Positions 21,701-31,845 of a stretch of 64,000 bases of DNA are shown here, piece after piece. A program made the translations under genes and the position numbers. Under the pieces are notes generated by a model. It was not told where the DNA came from. It was given only the letters and a program-made list of their open reading frames with translations, and searched no databases. Within the stretch, counting starts at the first letter, position 1, and each line of letters begins with the position of its first letter. Origin of the DNA: Rhizophagus irregularis (taxonomy: Eukaryota > Glomeromycota > Glomeromycetes > Glomerales > Glomeraceae); assembly GCF_026210795.1 (NCBI RefSeq), contig NC_089439.1, forward strand, positions 4,836,001 through 4,900,000, written 5' to 3'.

Positions 21701-24262
21701 AACCAAATGATGGTACCAATAAGGAGATTATTTAAAAATAAATTGAAGTTTTCTAAATCTGCTCCAAATATTATTCTAGAAAGCAACTTAATATATAACT
21801 TACGCTCTATTCATGATAATCAAGTTCAAGCAAAAATTACCAATTTTTTTATACAAATTAATGATATAGGAATACTTGGTGAAATTATGAACTTACGTTT
21901 AATAGATTTACAAAATCAACTTTGGAGTCATGAGAATCCTGTTATACATATCCCCTTTAAATTAGAAAAAAATATTAAAAAATTAAAAAAATTAAAAAAT
22001 AATTTTATATTGAATAATCTTTTATTAATGGAAAAAAATAATATTTCAATTAAAAAAGATAATATTCAAATAGGAAAAAATAAAAAAATAATAGGAGAAG
22101 GAAAAACTATTGCAGAAATTGTAGGAGAAACTATATTTTTTAAACATAGAAAATTTTTACGTTCATTAAATTTATTATATATAGATCAAGTTCTTGATAT
22201 GGATGGAAAAACATTATTAACCTGGTGCCAACTTTATTCAAGAAAATTTATACAAAACACAGTATCAGGAAATCAACATATCCAACCAGCAATTTATAAT
22301 ATAATTAAAGAAATTATATGTGAAGAAAATTCTCTTTCTTTAAAATCACAATTTATTCAACAACCTGTTACATCACATCTTAAAGGATTTAATTTAATGC
22401 CAATTATTTTTCCAAATATTGAACAATATCAAATAGTGATGTATAAAGAAGGTTCTTCATTAGCCTTTGGAAGATTTTTAAATATTAATGAAGTTAATCA
22501 ACAGATAAAAATACAACATTTAGTTAGAAAATCAGACGTTAATGAAAAAAATTTAATATTAGAGTTTTGTAAAGGTTGTAATAGAGGAATATTGTCATCA
22601 TCATTGTCGAAACCCATATGTTATTTATCTATTTCTTCACATAATGTATTTTTTATTCGACATAATTCTTTAAAGAGAAATTCATTTAAAGAAGGTTTTA
22701 AATTATTGGGAAATCAATTTCAAGAACTTAACAAAGTATTAGAATTACATTTACATTTCCAACTCCATCCACATTTATATATACCTCCTGATATTCGTCA
22801 TCATGAATATATGTGTTTATATAAATTTAATATTATAGATAATTATATTGATTTATCAATTGACAAACCTCACTTATATTATATCAAAAAAAAATTAGAA
22901 ACTTATGTTGAACGAGAATTCCATTGTTATACAGATGGTTCAGTTAAAGATTTAGGTAAACCTTCTGTAAGTTTAGTTTATGGAACAACATTTTACACAC
23001 CACAAAAACAATTTATAGATCAATTTTATTCAAGTGGAGAAAATAATATTTCGGTAGTAAAGTCTGAATTATTACCACTTTTAATCAGCCTAATAGTAAT
23101 GCCGAAACAATCAACAGTTCATATTTTTACAGATAATGATCAAAATTTTTCAACATTCCATAAATTACAGTCAAAAAATTTTAAAATAACACCAAGACAA
23201 TATTTTAAAATGATAAATAATGGAATCCTTTGGCAAATAATAATGGAAATAATAGAAATTTTATCTTTAAATATAACCTTATTTAAAGTACAAGCACATG
23301 CCGAAGATATATATAATAATTTTGTTGATCAACAGGTAGCACGTATTCATGATGAGGTAGATCTACATAGTATTAACATAAGAAACCAACCACTTCAGCT
23401 AATACGATATATCCCTAGTTGGAATAATGTTATTATTGAAAAACCATTAAGAAAATTTTTAAGATTAACAACAAATGTCACCAATTTAGAAAAATTCCTA
23501 AATCTTAATAGGAATGCGAAATACCGACAACTGGATATAGATATTAAAAATACTTTTTCTCTTTTAAAAGGAGAAGAAGGATCTTTATATACTACATTTG
23601 CTGAAAATAAAATAAGACGAAGGAAAATACAGTTAATGATAGAAGAACTTCCCTGTATTCACCAAATCCAAAAAAGTCTGAACAGCCTTTATAAGGATAG
23701 ATTATGTCCAATATGTGAGAATGAGGAAGAAGACTTTAATCATATATGGTTGTGTGTAGACCGATCATTAGATATGTTAACTTTAGTATCATCAACTAAA
23801 ACAGCATTGAAAGAATCTATATTATCTCATATAGATAACAATGAAACGCATATAGATAATCAAGAAATTAATGATCTGGATATTTGGGATATAAATATAG
23901 ATAATAACAAATTTACATTTATAGACTTAATAAAAGGCTTTATCCCAAAAAATTTGTCACATTTTATAGATCGTTTCAGCAAACAAAAGAAATTAACATC
24001 AAAAATTTTATACCAATTTAGAATGAAAATGGGACATCATATTTTCCATGAATATTGGTTGAAACGTTGTCAAGAAATGGAGAAAAAAGACAAAGATTTA
24101 GGAATTAATAAAAATCTAAAGAAAAGGCATTATGGTGTTGATTGTTTATATAGATTAAGACAACAGTCAACAATTAATAAATATGAAGATTTAATAGGAA
24201 TTAGGAACAATATATATTATGGTAGTGATATATTAGGATACTACGATAGTTGTACTCCTTAA
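18800..24262 (+). CDS. LINE ORF2 protein (endonuclease, RT, RNase H), 1820 aa
   Basis: Endonuclease of the exonuclease/endonuclease/phosphatase fold at residues 36-290, with ATINIKHL (N44), GVSETWL (E72), MGDFNQ (D189, N191), SRIDYIW (D252) and RTDHKM (H280). Reverse transcriptase from about 575, with NGKACGPTSISYEMLK, ANIYPISKPKPWG, LALDMSKAYDR (catalytic Asp about 714), GIVQGEIISPLLW and YMDD at about 827-830. RNase H at about 1375-1515, with CYTDGSV, KSELLPLL, FTDND and VQAHAEDIYNNFVDQ. A C-terminal CPIC...HIWLC knuckle lies near 1636-1652. All catalytic residues are present and the frame is unbroken. It nicks DNA, copies its own RNA onto the nick and removes the RNA strand. It sits in a different frame from ORF1. 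Confidence 0.96.
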   Translation: MMNNTNNNTQTHSFNNNSNSPLHNRKNNSSFNKLPDVLKIATINIKHLTTIKKEDIIDLIKIKNIQILGVSETWLSHKQSTFQFLSDRQQYTTFFNNEHYNQKGKGVGLIVKKNIAQYIYRNGSYNGRIIFIDFMFKHNKKLRIIRYYGVVNAKASTEKKEESKKTINELFKLIREALSTQHELIVMGDFNQKYEKYSENKTKSTRNKYWNNIFYDLEEKFNLYDPHRIMYDITPSNPIYTWTNGVNYSRIDYIWITENLMMNYEDTMFTDISQDFRTDHKMLSFSLWTEELCSTHLVFNHKQEKIKKIIYKYDEMNNEKWEEYQNIQKDYLSNTINEQFNFDDIEKHWDVIKKGIYKSNEIIKKEKKKINIKNRNPNQQTESYQGRQFLINLRRQIKKKHGRKYLKDHWNTIGGQLNKYSSNKIEFMWEPPNDQNYQRLLDKIEILYNIYTDSYKKELEILKENKIEDAINKRCADLYNNQKRMIDNIIDREVKTIILDRVLIEKPGEQINLITDPKEIKKEVNLHFQKVAGTTNRPKEIPEQWHNQYAPLNHVDNNIYKHLMDDITEDEWNNHIQTLPNGKACGPTSISYEMLKHSSLEMKKELLSLTNNILKQGKLPSDYKLANIYPISKPKPWGCKLINTRPITLLETSRKLMVSILNERLAKILKENNVLKGNQFAGLPGNSTFEPIRIINELIQDANENNKDLWFLALDMSKAYDRVNICMLEKALQRIKVPHNFIHIIKELFLGCKNQVFTAAGMTDPYDVQVGIVQGEIISPLLWCIYYDPLLCEIKERNLGYKLKTKQILNIYEREEKEIIIRFPGMAYMDDTNFVTNDQKQLEEILNIADEFYDLNDIQINKEKSELLLKSSNHDYGKQINIHFGCQDIKIRPTSKQDSIRILGVWFNAFNKRSFVLNQVKTEIRNVCNVMAKKRITDKHIKYIFNHVIIPRIEYRSQVTIFTDKETNQMMVPIRRLFKNKLKFSKSAPNIILESNLIYNLRSIHDNQVQAKITNFFIQINDIGILGEIMNLRLIDLQNQLWSHENPVIHIPFKLEKNIKKLKKLKNNFILNNLLLMEKNNISIKKDNIQIGKNKKIIGEGKTIAEIVGETIFFKHRKFLRSLNLLYIDQVLDMDGKTLLTWCQLYSRKFIQNTVSGNQHIQPAIYNIIKEIICEENSLSLKSQFIQQPVTSHLKGFNLMPIIFPNIEQYQIVMYKEGSSLAFGRFLNINEVNQQIKIQHLVRKSDVNEKNLILEFCKGCNRGILSSSLSKPICYLSISSHNVFFIRHNSLKRNSFKEGFKLLGNQFQELNKVLELHLHFQLHPHLYIPPDIRHHEYMCLYKFNIIDNYIDLSIDKPHLYYIKKKLETYVEREFHCYTDGSVKDLGKPSVSLVYGTTFYTPQKQFIDQFYSSGENNISVVKSELLPLLISLIVMPKQSTVHIFTDNDQNFSTFHKLQSKNFKITPRQYFKMINNGILWQIIMEIIEILSLNITLFKVQAHAEDIYNNFVDQQVARIHDEVDLHSINIRNQPLQLIRYIPSWNNVIIEKPLRKFLRLTTNVTNLEKFLNLNRNAKYRQLDIDIKNTFSLLKGEEGSLYTTFAENKIRRRKIQLMIEELPCIHQIQKSLNSLYKDRLCPICENEEEDFNHIWLCVDRSLDMLTLVSSTKTALKESILSHIDNNETHIDNQEINDLDIWDINIDNNKFTFIDLIKGFIPKNLSHFIDRFSKQKKLTSKILYQFRMKMGHHIFHEYWLKRCQEMEKKDKDLGINKNLKKRHYGVDCLYRLRQQSTINKYEDLIGIRNNIYYGSDILGYYDSCTP

Positions 24263-24538
24263 AATAGTATTGTTACAGAATTTATTGTATTTTATTAATT
24301 TATTTTATTTGGTGCCTTTCAATTACAGTACTATTTAAGGTGGGTCTGGCCTTTTTTCTGCGAGAAAACTGGATGGATTTGAGGGTGTAGCTAGTGATTC
24401 AACTCACGTTTGCTTATCCTGATTGCATGCCCTTTGTCGTAGATCTTAGTGTAGCTAATTTCTATTAATTTTGTAGTATTGTAATTTTTATTTTTATTTG
24501 TATTTTATATCTTATTTAATAAAGTTAACGTTGTGTAC

Positions 24539-24580
<42 letters not shown>

Positions 24581-24583
<3 letters not shown>

Positions 24584-24600
24584 ATTTGTAGATCACAAAT
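24581..24600. repeat. LINE target-site duplication, right copy
   Basis: Exact copy of 16576-16595, following the poly(A) tail. Confidence 0.95.
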
Positions 24601-24690
24601 TATATATTTAATAACCGTAGATTCCGTAGATTGATATAATTTGCTCATTATTCCATTTTTTTTTTATAAAAAAAAAAATTATTCATAAAA

Positions 24691-26498
24691 ATGTCATCAC
24701 TTATCACCCCACAGATTGATAATACTATTAAGGAGCTTGTAGAAGAGTTGGGCCATATTTCCCACCTTTGTGAAATGATTTGTGAAAAAGTCAATGAACA
24801 ATATGCTACAAATTTTACTTTGAACCAAGTCCGTCAACAGTAAGTAGATCATTATTTACAATTTATTAATTAATCAATTATTTATTTGTTTTATTTGCTC
24901 ACTTGTAATTTAGTTTGAAAGACGAGTTACAAGTAAAAATACCACAAAATAGAGGTGAACCCTTCACTAAGGAGATTGACAATTCTATTAAAGAATCTAT
25001 GGAAAAGTTTGCTCAATCATCCAACCCATATGTGAAGGTTAGCGATAATATTAATAAACTATATGATACGAACTATACCTCAAAACAAATTCGTCAACGG
25101 TAAGAAAACTATTATTTACAATTAATTTATTATTTATTCATTTATTCATGTATTTTGATTCTATTGTAATTTAGTTGGATAAGTAAACTCAATACAGATC
25201 GTAAGTATAACTTCACATTTTCTTTTAATGTTATTCTTTTTAATTTGATTTGACGAAATTTTTTTTCAAATGAATATTCTTCTTCTCTATCTCCACTGAA
25301 CATTATTTTTCTAGTTTGTCATGATTCTCTTAGTGAGGTTGAAAAATCATTTATCGTCCAATGGGTTGAAAGTAAACCACAAGGGGATACAATACCTTGG
25401 AAAGAATTAATTCCCTTGATGGAAACAAAATTCGAGAAATTGCGCTCCGAAAATATGGTAAAAAATTTCTGGAACCTACGAAAAAGAACTCAAGCAAGTA
25501 CTGAATCGAAATCGGAAACCGATAACTCAAGGAAAAGAAAAAGAAGTCCTAAGTTGAAAGAGAAAAGTGAAAAACAACAAAAAAAAGTTTGTCATGAACT
25601 TACTACTTTTGAATATGAAAATGAAAAGTATATCAAATCTTCACCACCAAATGGAGATTCGAATGCAAGACCGATGGATACTTCACCCAAAAGTGAAGAG
25701 AATATCATTCATTCACCTCCTTTAAACGCAATATCGATGGAAACTTCATTCAAAAGTGAAGAGAGAATTTATTTACCTTCTTTGAACGCAAGACCAATGG
25801 AAATTTCATTCAAAAGTGAACCTTTGAACGCAAGTTCGATGGAAACTTCATTTAAAAGTGAACCTTTAAACGCAAGATCGATGGAAACTTCATTCAAAAG
25901 TGAAGAGAGAATTTATTTACCTTCTTTGAACGCAAGACCAATGGAAATTTCATTCAAAAGTGAACCTTTGAACGCAAGAACAATGGAGACTTCATTTAAA
26001 AGTGAACCTTTGAGCGCAAGTTCGATGGAAACTTCATTTAAAAGTGAACCTTTAAACGCAAGTTCGATGGAAACTTCATTTAAAAGTGAACCTTTAAACG
26101 CAAGATCGATGGAAACTTCATTCAAAAGTGAAGAGAGAATTTATTTACCTTCTTTGAACGCAAGACCAATGGAAATTTCATTCAAAAGTGAACCTTTGAA
26201 CGCAAGAACAATGGAGACTTCATTCAAAAGTGAACCTTTGAACGCAAGTTCGATGGAAACTTCATTTAAAAGTGAACCTTTAAACGCAAGATCGATGGAA
26301 ACTTCATTCAAAAGTGAACCTTTGAATGCAAGACTGATGGAAATTACATTCAAAAGTGAAGAGAGCATTCATTTATCTCCTTTGAATGCAAACTCGATGA
26401 AAATTTCATTCAAAAGTGAACCTTTGAATGCAAGCCCGATGAAAATTACATTCTTAAACACAAGACCGATTGAAATTTCATTTAAAAATGAACCTTGA
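24691..26498 (+). CDS. Myb/SANT-like protein with FKSE tandem array (Myb1), 514 aa
   Basis: Four exons: 24691-24839, 24914-25099, 25175-25200 (26 nt) and 25315-26498. All introns are GT-AG and lengths sum to exactly 515 codons. Exon 1 (IDNTIKELVEELGHISHLCE..NQVRQQ) and exon 2 (FTKEIDNSIKESMEKFAQSS..KQIRQR) are duplicated SANT-like modules; the microexon supplies WISKLN. Exon 4 has another module, KSFIVQWVESKPQGDTIPWK and MVKNFWNLRKR, then a basic nuclear-type stretch (SRKRKRSPKLKEKSEK). From about residue 200 the protein is a tandem array of LNARSMETSFKSEP-type units. Paralogous to the genes at 60137 and 62681. Probably a nuclear DNA-binding protein. A 1-base loss near 26493 ends the frame while repeat units continue in the next frame to about 26640. 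The LINE inserted 90 bp upstream. Confidence 0.85.
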
Positions 26499-26640
26499 AC
26501 ACAAGACCGATGAAAACTTCATTCAAAAGCGAACCTTTGAACGCAGGCCTGATAAACTTCATTCAAAGTGAAAAGAAAATTCATTTATCTCCTTTGAACG
26601 CAAAACTGATGGAAATTTCATTCAATGTGAAATTGTTAGA
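25650..26640 (+). repeat. 42-bp coding tandem repeat array
   Basis: Unit of 42 bp (14 residues, SFKSEP plus LNARxMET) with a 60-bp variant carrying ERIYLPS. A block of several units (ARPMEI, ARTMET, ASSMET, ARSMET plus the ERIYLPS variant) occurs twice nearly unchanged, so the array grew recently by block duplication. Fifteen exact FKSE tetrapeptides occur in the open frame, plus one PKSE and one FKNE. Long antisense open frames at 25913-26368 are a by-product of the repeat. Confidence 0.9.
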
Positions 26641-26689
26641 ACTTACTTTAATTGTTATTAAAAATTTTTTCCTTTTTGGATTTTTTTAG

Positions 26690-29600
26690 TGATATTAATG
26701 GTCTATGATTTTTTACTATTATTTTATTAGAAAGCGAATGTTCTGCTGGCACTTAAATAAAAAATAATTTTGTTTGATAAAAAATTTTTTTTTTTACGTG
26801 ATATCAAATATATTGATTCGAGTTTTTCAAACAAATTATTAAAAAGGTAATGAATTGAGACTTACTCTCAAGTGAAATATCTTGATCATTCAATTCAAAA
26901 AGTAAACTTGTAATAAATTAAATAGCACAAACCTATTAAAAATATTATTTAATCGTATTAAATCGTATTAAAAGAAAATAAAGATCACAGTCAGAATTCG
27001 ATAAATAATAACTATGCGTATAGCAGATTTCACGTTAAAGATGACAAGTTCTGATTCTGACTTTATGTTAAATAAAAATCAGATTTCCTACCCAATAAGA
27101 TGAAATCAAAAATAAAATATCTACAGTAATTCAGGTCCGAAGCATATCAATTTATTTACATCACGTGACATGTACATGAAGACGTAAACTATCTAATTGG
27201 TCGATAAGCATGCGGGACAGAACGACATTGCAATCCTACGCCGCTACGCTTCGGACTAGTGCTTCGATTCGGATGAAAACTTGAATATTTTCATATGACG
27301 ATTATGGCTGAGAAAGATTATGAATTTCAGATTTAAACAGACTATAATTTAAACCAACATTAAAGTATTATTATCCCAAAAATTTATACTAATTCTGGCC
27401 AAACTCATAGTGTCAGCGAAATTTAATGAAATTCAATCCGGATGAAAATCCGGATAAAACCGCTACGGATCGAAGCACTACTTCGGACAATAAAGAAATT
27501 ACACTTTTGTTTTTAGAAAATCCAAGAAAAAAGAAGTATGCTTTTTAGTTAACATGTTGAACAAAAAATTACTTAAAAAAGTAGTCTGAACATATTGCCT
27601 CAAAGCCATTCCAAGATCCTTCCTGAAAAAGAGAATAAACGAAAATGACCCTATGAACATACCACAAACTCGTTCAAATTAGCCATAGAACTCAATCTTA
27701 GAATAAAGAATAAACGAAAATATCCTATTAGTTTCCTAGGGACTTAAACTGAGAGACATTCCTTCACTAGAGCAATATGACAATTTCTTGTGACTTATTT
27801 ATTTTGATTAGTAATAAGTTAACGTTAATATCAAGAAGAAAAAAATCAATCCAAAATCCTAAAGTTGAATGAACAAATATAAAGATCTTTAGATTGTTAT
27901 TTGTAATATATAATGTTTTGAAAATTACATGTAAAGTTAGCGTTTATGTTTTACGATATCGTACGGAAGAAATTCGAAAATTATGTTTGTTGCGACAACT
28001 CCTAGAATTAATTAGTAGTAGACTTTATGTAAGCTTATAATTACTATTGTTATATGAATTTTTTTTTTAAAAAAAAAAATTGAATAAATAAATAATTTTT
28101 ATATTACGTCGAGTTGTGAGTACATATAAATAAGAATTATTATATTTTAATACTACTGGGAAACCTTGCATGTCACAATTGTCATATTATCAATATAAAC
28201 AAGTTAATAATTGACCACTAAAGATTCCTTCATTAAAATCATCAAAATTCTCACGAAATAATCCAATTAAAATTCATCAAATTGTTTTAAATCTGAAAAT
28301 TTTATTTAGCTTTTCTAAATTCCCATTTAAATGAATTTTTATTTCACTCAGACCATCTTATTTTTTAAGATAACTTGATAATAGAACAGCAGGTAAATTA
28401 ACGAACATTATGTGTAAAGCAACAATACTTTCAACAGTTGGTAAATAACATGAAATTTTGGTAAAATGAATTGCCTTAACAAAATTTTTTGAATATCTAA
28501 TATTTAATGTTCAAAATACTATAATGAATATTTTTATAAGTAACTTTATCCGCGAATTATTTAATTTAGATATTGGTTATCACATGTTTAAATTTCCAAT
28601 TTGAAAGAAAACAAAAAAAATTATTACGAAGGTTAGTACAGGATTGTGAAAGTACTATGAAAGTAGTTAAGAAACTTAAAATCAAACTGTATTTCCACAG
28701 ACTAAGATAATTGTGCAAGAAATCGCACGTAAAAATGGTTGGGAAAAGTGAGATTTACGATTGATCAGATTATCTTCAATGTTTTTTAATTTTGTTAACT
28801 ACTTTAATAAATTAGTGGTATGATGACTTTCCAAACACGTGACTACAGTGATTAGTGATTTCATAGTTTATCATCACAAAAAGTTCGTCACCTAGAATCG
28901 ATTTATCATACAATTGAAATTCAAATTATTATTAAGAGGGAGTCGAGATGAATTAACAATTTAACATTAAAGAAATTTCATGAATTGTGTGATGATAAAC
29001 CTAATACTGTTACTTTCATTGAAGTAAAAATTCTATCTTGGTGGATATATAAAATCCTTTTAATATGGCAATCTTTTTATATTTAGAGTCGAACTAAAAA
29101 TAGTTTCGTCCAAATGCTGGTCCATATTTTGGTTCTGATCTCATAATACATTCATCAGATTCGCCGAACGGAGATTTTATATGAGTTGGTGCAGAAATCA
29201 CGAAAAAAAAGATGAGACATTGAAGCAAACTTTACAATGGAAGATTTCGAAGTATTCTAAATCCTTTAAATATTGATTATTTGTAAATTTTGTTGAACAT
29301 TCTTAGTTTAGTTTTATTCTTTTTGGCCGTTATAACATTTATAATGATAACTTTTCCCGATTCTGACCAATTTCTCTCTTGTAGGATTCTCTTTTTTTTT
29401 CTCCGAATTTCGATATAAACTGATTATCAAAAAATAATTCTTCCTAGTTACAAATAGGGTTCAGCCGGCACTATCAACCACGTGATTCCAGTTCTGACTA
29501 GAGTCAAGAAATTTCTGACTTGAGTGCGAGTTCAACTTGAGTTAACTCGAGTTACATAAGTGCAAATAGTTGTAACTTTACTACTTATGCATTTTTTTAC

Positions 29601-30158
29601 GTGTAAACGTAAATAAATAATATGATGTTAAAATTATAGCAACTAGTGAGAATTTTAAGATTTACAATTTAGACATAATTATAATCTTTATTTCAACAAA
29701 TTGTAATAATAAATAATAAATAAATTTTCTATAAAAAAAGAAAAATAAATAAAATAACTTAATAAAAACAGAAAAAAAAATAAAATAAAATAGAATAAAA
29801 ATGATAAAAAATTTATTTAGTAAGATCTTCAGTTGCATCTTGTTTCCTTGGATTTATTGGATTACTTCTAAATCTTATATTGATACTGAATTGGCCAAAA
29901 CAATTATTAAAAGCAATAATAGAAAACTTTTAATTGTACCTTTAAATTTCATTTATATCAAACTCATATTCTTTTGTAATATATTCTAAAGAAAAAAAAC
30001 CAAGTAATTAATAAATTCCTTTACGTACTGATTAAAAAAAATAACTTAATACCTTTATTGCTGATTGATTCTTCAATAAGTTTATTATCTAAGATGATAA
30101 TAATTATTAAATGTTAAAATGTTGTAAATATTGTCCAAATTTATATAAAAAATAATGT
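26690..30158. other. Gene-poor stretch
   Basis: No gene could be supported over 3.4 kb. It holds TCACGTGA-type sites (about 27172, 28838, 29480), a CTGGCCAAA motif near 27392 and the inverted motif pair at 27237-27491. Small frames such as 29801-29989 are unsupported. Confidence 0.4.
27237..27491. repeat. Inverted motif pair, possible MITE
   Basis: CTAGTGCTTCGATTCGG near 27257-27275 and its inverse (CGGATCGAAGCACTACTTCGG) near 27465-27487 face each other, about 250 bp apart outside to outside. No target duplication was found, so element status is unproven. Confidence 0.4.
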
Positions 30159-30394
30159 TTACATACTTGGTTTCATATTAAACATTATAATTGAGGGTGA
30201 ACCAGTTAAAGTATTTAATGATCTGCTTGTATAAATTGCTTTTGGATGAGGTTTTTCATTAAAATCTCCAAGCATTTTTGATTTTATTAATTCTAGTCTT
30301 ATTTCTTCAGCTTGATTAAAATATTTGGCATCAATTCCCATATTTGACCAAGAATTAAAAATTTCACAAACATCCGTTGCTGATGGCCCATTTC
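30159..30394 (-). pseudogene. Protein kinase C-terminal tail fragment
   Basis: The minus-strand frame reads GPSATDVCEIFNSW, YFNQAEEIRLELIKSK and EKPHPKAIYTSRSLN, ending in TAA at 30159-30161. In the expanded Rhizophagus kinases the stretch after RPSA (end of the kinase C-lobe) carries exactly this kind of tail (AEEIR.., HPKAIYTSR). The kinase catalytic lobes are absent. Just upstream in the same frame, after one stop, comes an unrelated Gly/Ala-rich fragment, so this is a chimera of two broken genes. Confidence 0.65.
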
Positions 30395-30396
30395 CC

Positions 30397-30550
30397 TACC
30401 ATCCTCCCGTGTCAGCATTGAGTCCAATTCTTGATTTAAAGCCTCCTGATTCACAATTTACCAAATCAACACCCACTTCAAGCTTAGCTTTGACGCCATC
30501 AGTAGCATTTGCCGCAGCTTTTGCTCCAACTCCTGTACTTAAAACTTTAA
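30397..30550 (-). pseudogene. Gly/Ala/Val-rich coding fragment
   Basis: Reads GVGAKAAANATDGVKAKLEV, then GVDLVNCESGGFKSR and IGLNADTGG, then a stop followed directly by the kinase-tail fragment. I recall similar alternating small-residue tails in other proteins of this fungus but cannot name the family. The plus-strand frame over the same bases (30325-30651) looks less protein-like. Confidence 0.35.
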
Positions 30551-31707
30551 GATCTGTATTTCATCACAGTATCTGTATACTGAACTACCAATCTTTACTT
30601 CTGAGGACATCTCGATATATTATAATATATTTGAAGTTTGGATTATTTTAGATTTTTTTTTCTTTAAGAGTGAAATATGTTTTTGAAGCTTTTAGTCTGA
30701 AAGGGTTCGTATTTGATATGCCTTTATATTAAAAAAAATTTTCTCTCATCGATCAATTAGGTTGATCCATTTACAATCCAATTTAGAATAATAGAACACG
30801 TTTTAATAAATTTTAAGAATCATTTAAGACCCGATTTGGTACGTCAGAAGAGTAAAGCCATTTAATGATAAATTTTGAAAAAAATATATCGTTAACGTAA
30901 AACGTGTTCTATACCGTTTTTTCTTAAAAATAAAACCTTCTATGAATTTAAGTGTTTAAGAACATATACGGCTTGTTTTGGAAAGCCTTACATTTGCGAA
31001 TTTCTTAACCATTCACAGCTTATTTTGGAATAAGTTACGACTATTAATTTCACAAAATCTTCGTGAGAAGAAAAATTATAGCTAAATAACCTGTTACTTT
31101 CCAAGTAAAAAATATTCCTGTTATTGCATGTCAAGATTTGAGATGAATTATATTCTTTAGGAATAAAGTAAAATATCGTTGAAATAATCATGTGTTTTAT
31201 CCATATCATTATGTTCCAGACTTACGATAGTTTCCATTCCTCAATAATCATATTTTACTATGGCTGAATCATTTATATTCTTTTTAATTTATATTTTATA
31301 TGCCTGCAATTTTATAATCACAAAATTAAGCCCAATTTTCTTATATTTATTTAATTTCTATTTTTCTATATTTTCTAAATGTAATTTCCCTATCGCAATC
31401 ATATGCTTGTGATTTAACGGCCTACTAATTTATAGCACCTCTATGTACCGATCGCTTATATACCGATAATGATAAATTTTTTATGTCCCGTTTCACAATT
31501 AATAGAAAAACTTCATTGTACCGATATTATATATAGTTTCACGATTTAACATGTACCGATACTTTTCTTTGTCCTTTTATAATTTTTTTTTTTAACGAAT
31601 TTAACGAAGTCAAATTATTACTTCAGTATTTAGGAATAAAGAAAAATTACAAAAAAGGAAATGATCTACATTATATAAAAGAATACGATCGAACTACACT
31701 AACTCGC
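30551..31707. other. Gene-free stretch
   Basis: AT-rich. TGTACCGAT recurs several times between 31440 and 31570 as a loose repeat. No gene seen. Confidence 0.35.
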
Positions 31708-31710
31708 TTA

Positions 31711-31842
31711 GGGCAATTGATATTTATTACGTAATATAAGTTTCCTGTATGTAAGATATAGTGTAACCAATTAAATTAAAATATTAAGATCACATGATTG
31801 TTCATTAAGTATAACGTAAGATTTTTGCTAATATCACTGCCC
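31711..31842. mobile_element. PIF-type MITE, family GGGCAGTGA, copy 1 (132 bp)
   Basis: Starts GGGCAATTGATATTTATTAC and ends AATATCACTGCCC, an imperfect inverted pair, with TTA on both sides (31708-31710, 31843-31845). It shares the end ATTTATTACGTAATAT and the internal block TAACGTAAGATTTTT with the element at 38682-38842. Confidence 0.8.
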
Positions 31843-31845
31843 TTA

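Larger units (their letters stand above)
16596..24580 (+). mobile_element. Full-length two-ORF LINE (I/Tad-like group), 7,985 bp
   Basis: Perfect 20-21 bp target duplications flank it. It has a 106-bp 5' leader, ORF1 (16702-18774), a 25-base spacer, ORF2 (18800-24262), a 280-bp 3' UTR with AATAAA at 24518-24523, and a tail of about 37 uninterrupted A (24544-24580). ORF2 has apurinic-type endonuclease, reverse transcriptase, RNase H and a terminal Cys/His knuckle; ORF1 has RRM-like folds and a CCHC knuckle. This domain set is that of the I superfamily, which includes fungal Tad. Intact frames, unmutated tail and identical flanks indicate a very recent, possibly still active insertion. It landed 90 bp upstream of the start codon of the Myb-like gene at 24691. 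Confidence 0.97.

Noticed and set aside
25913-26368. Long antisense frames (repeated LLNEVSIELAFKG)
   Set aside because: Mirror image of the FKSE coding repeat; a repeat without stops on one strand often has none on the other.
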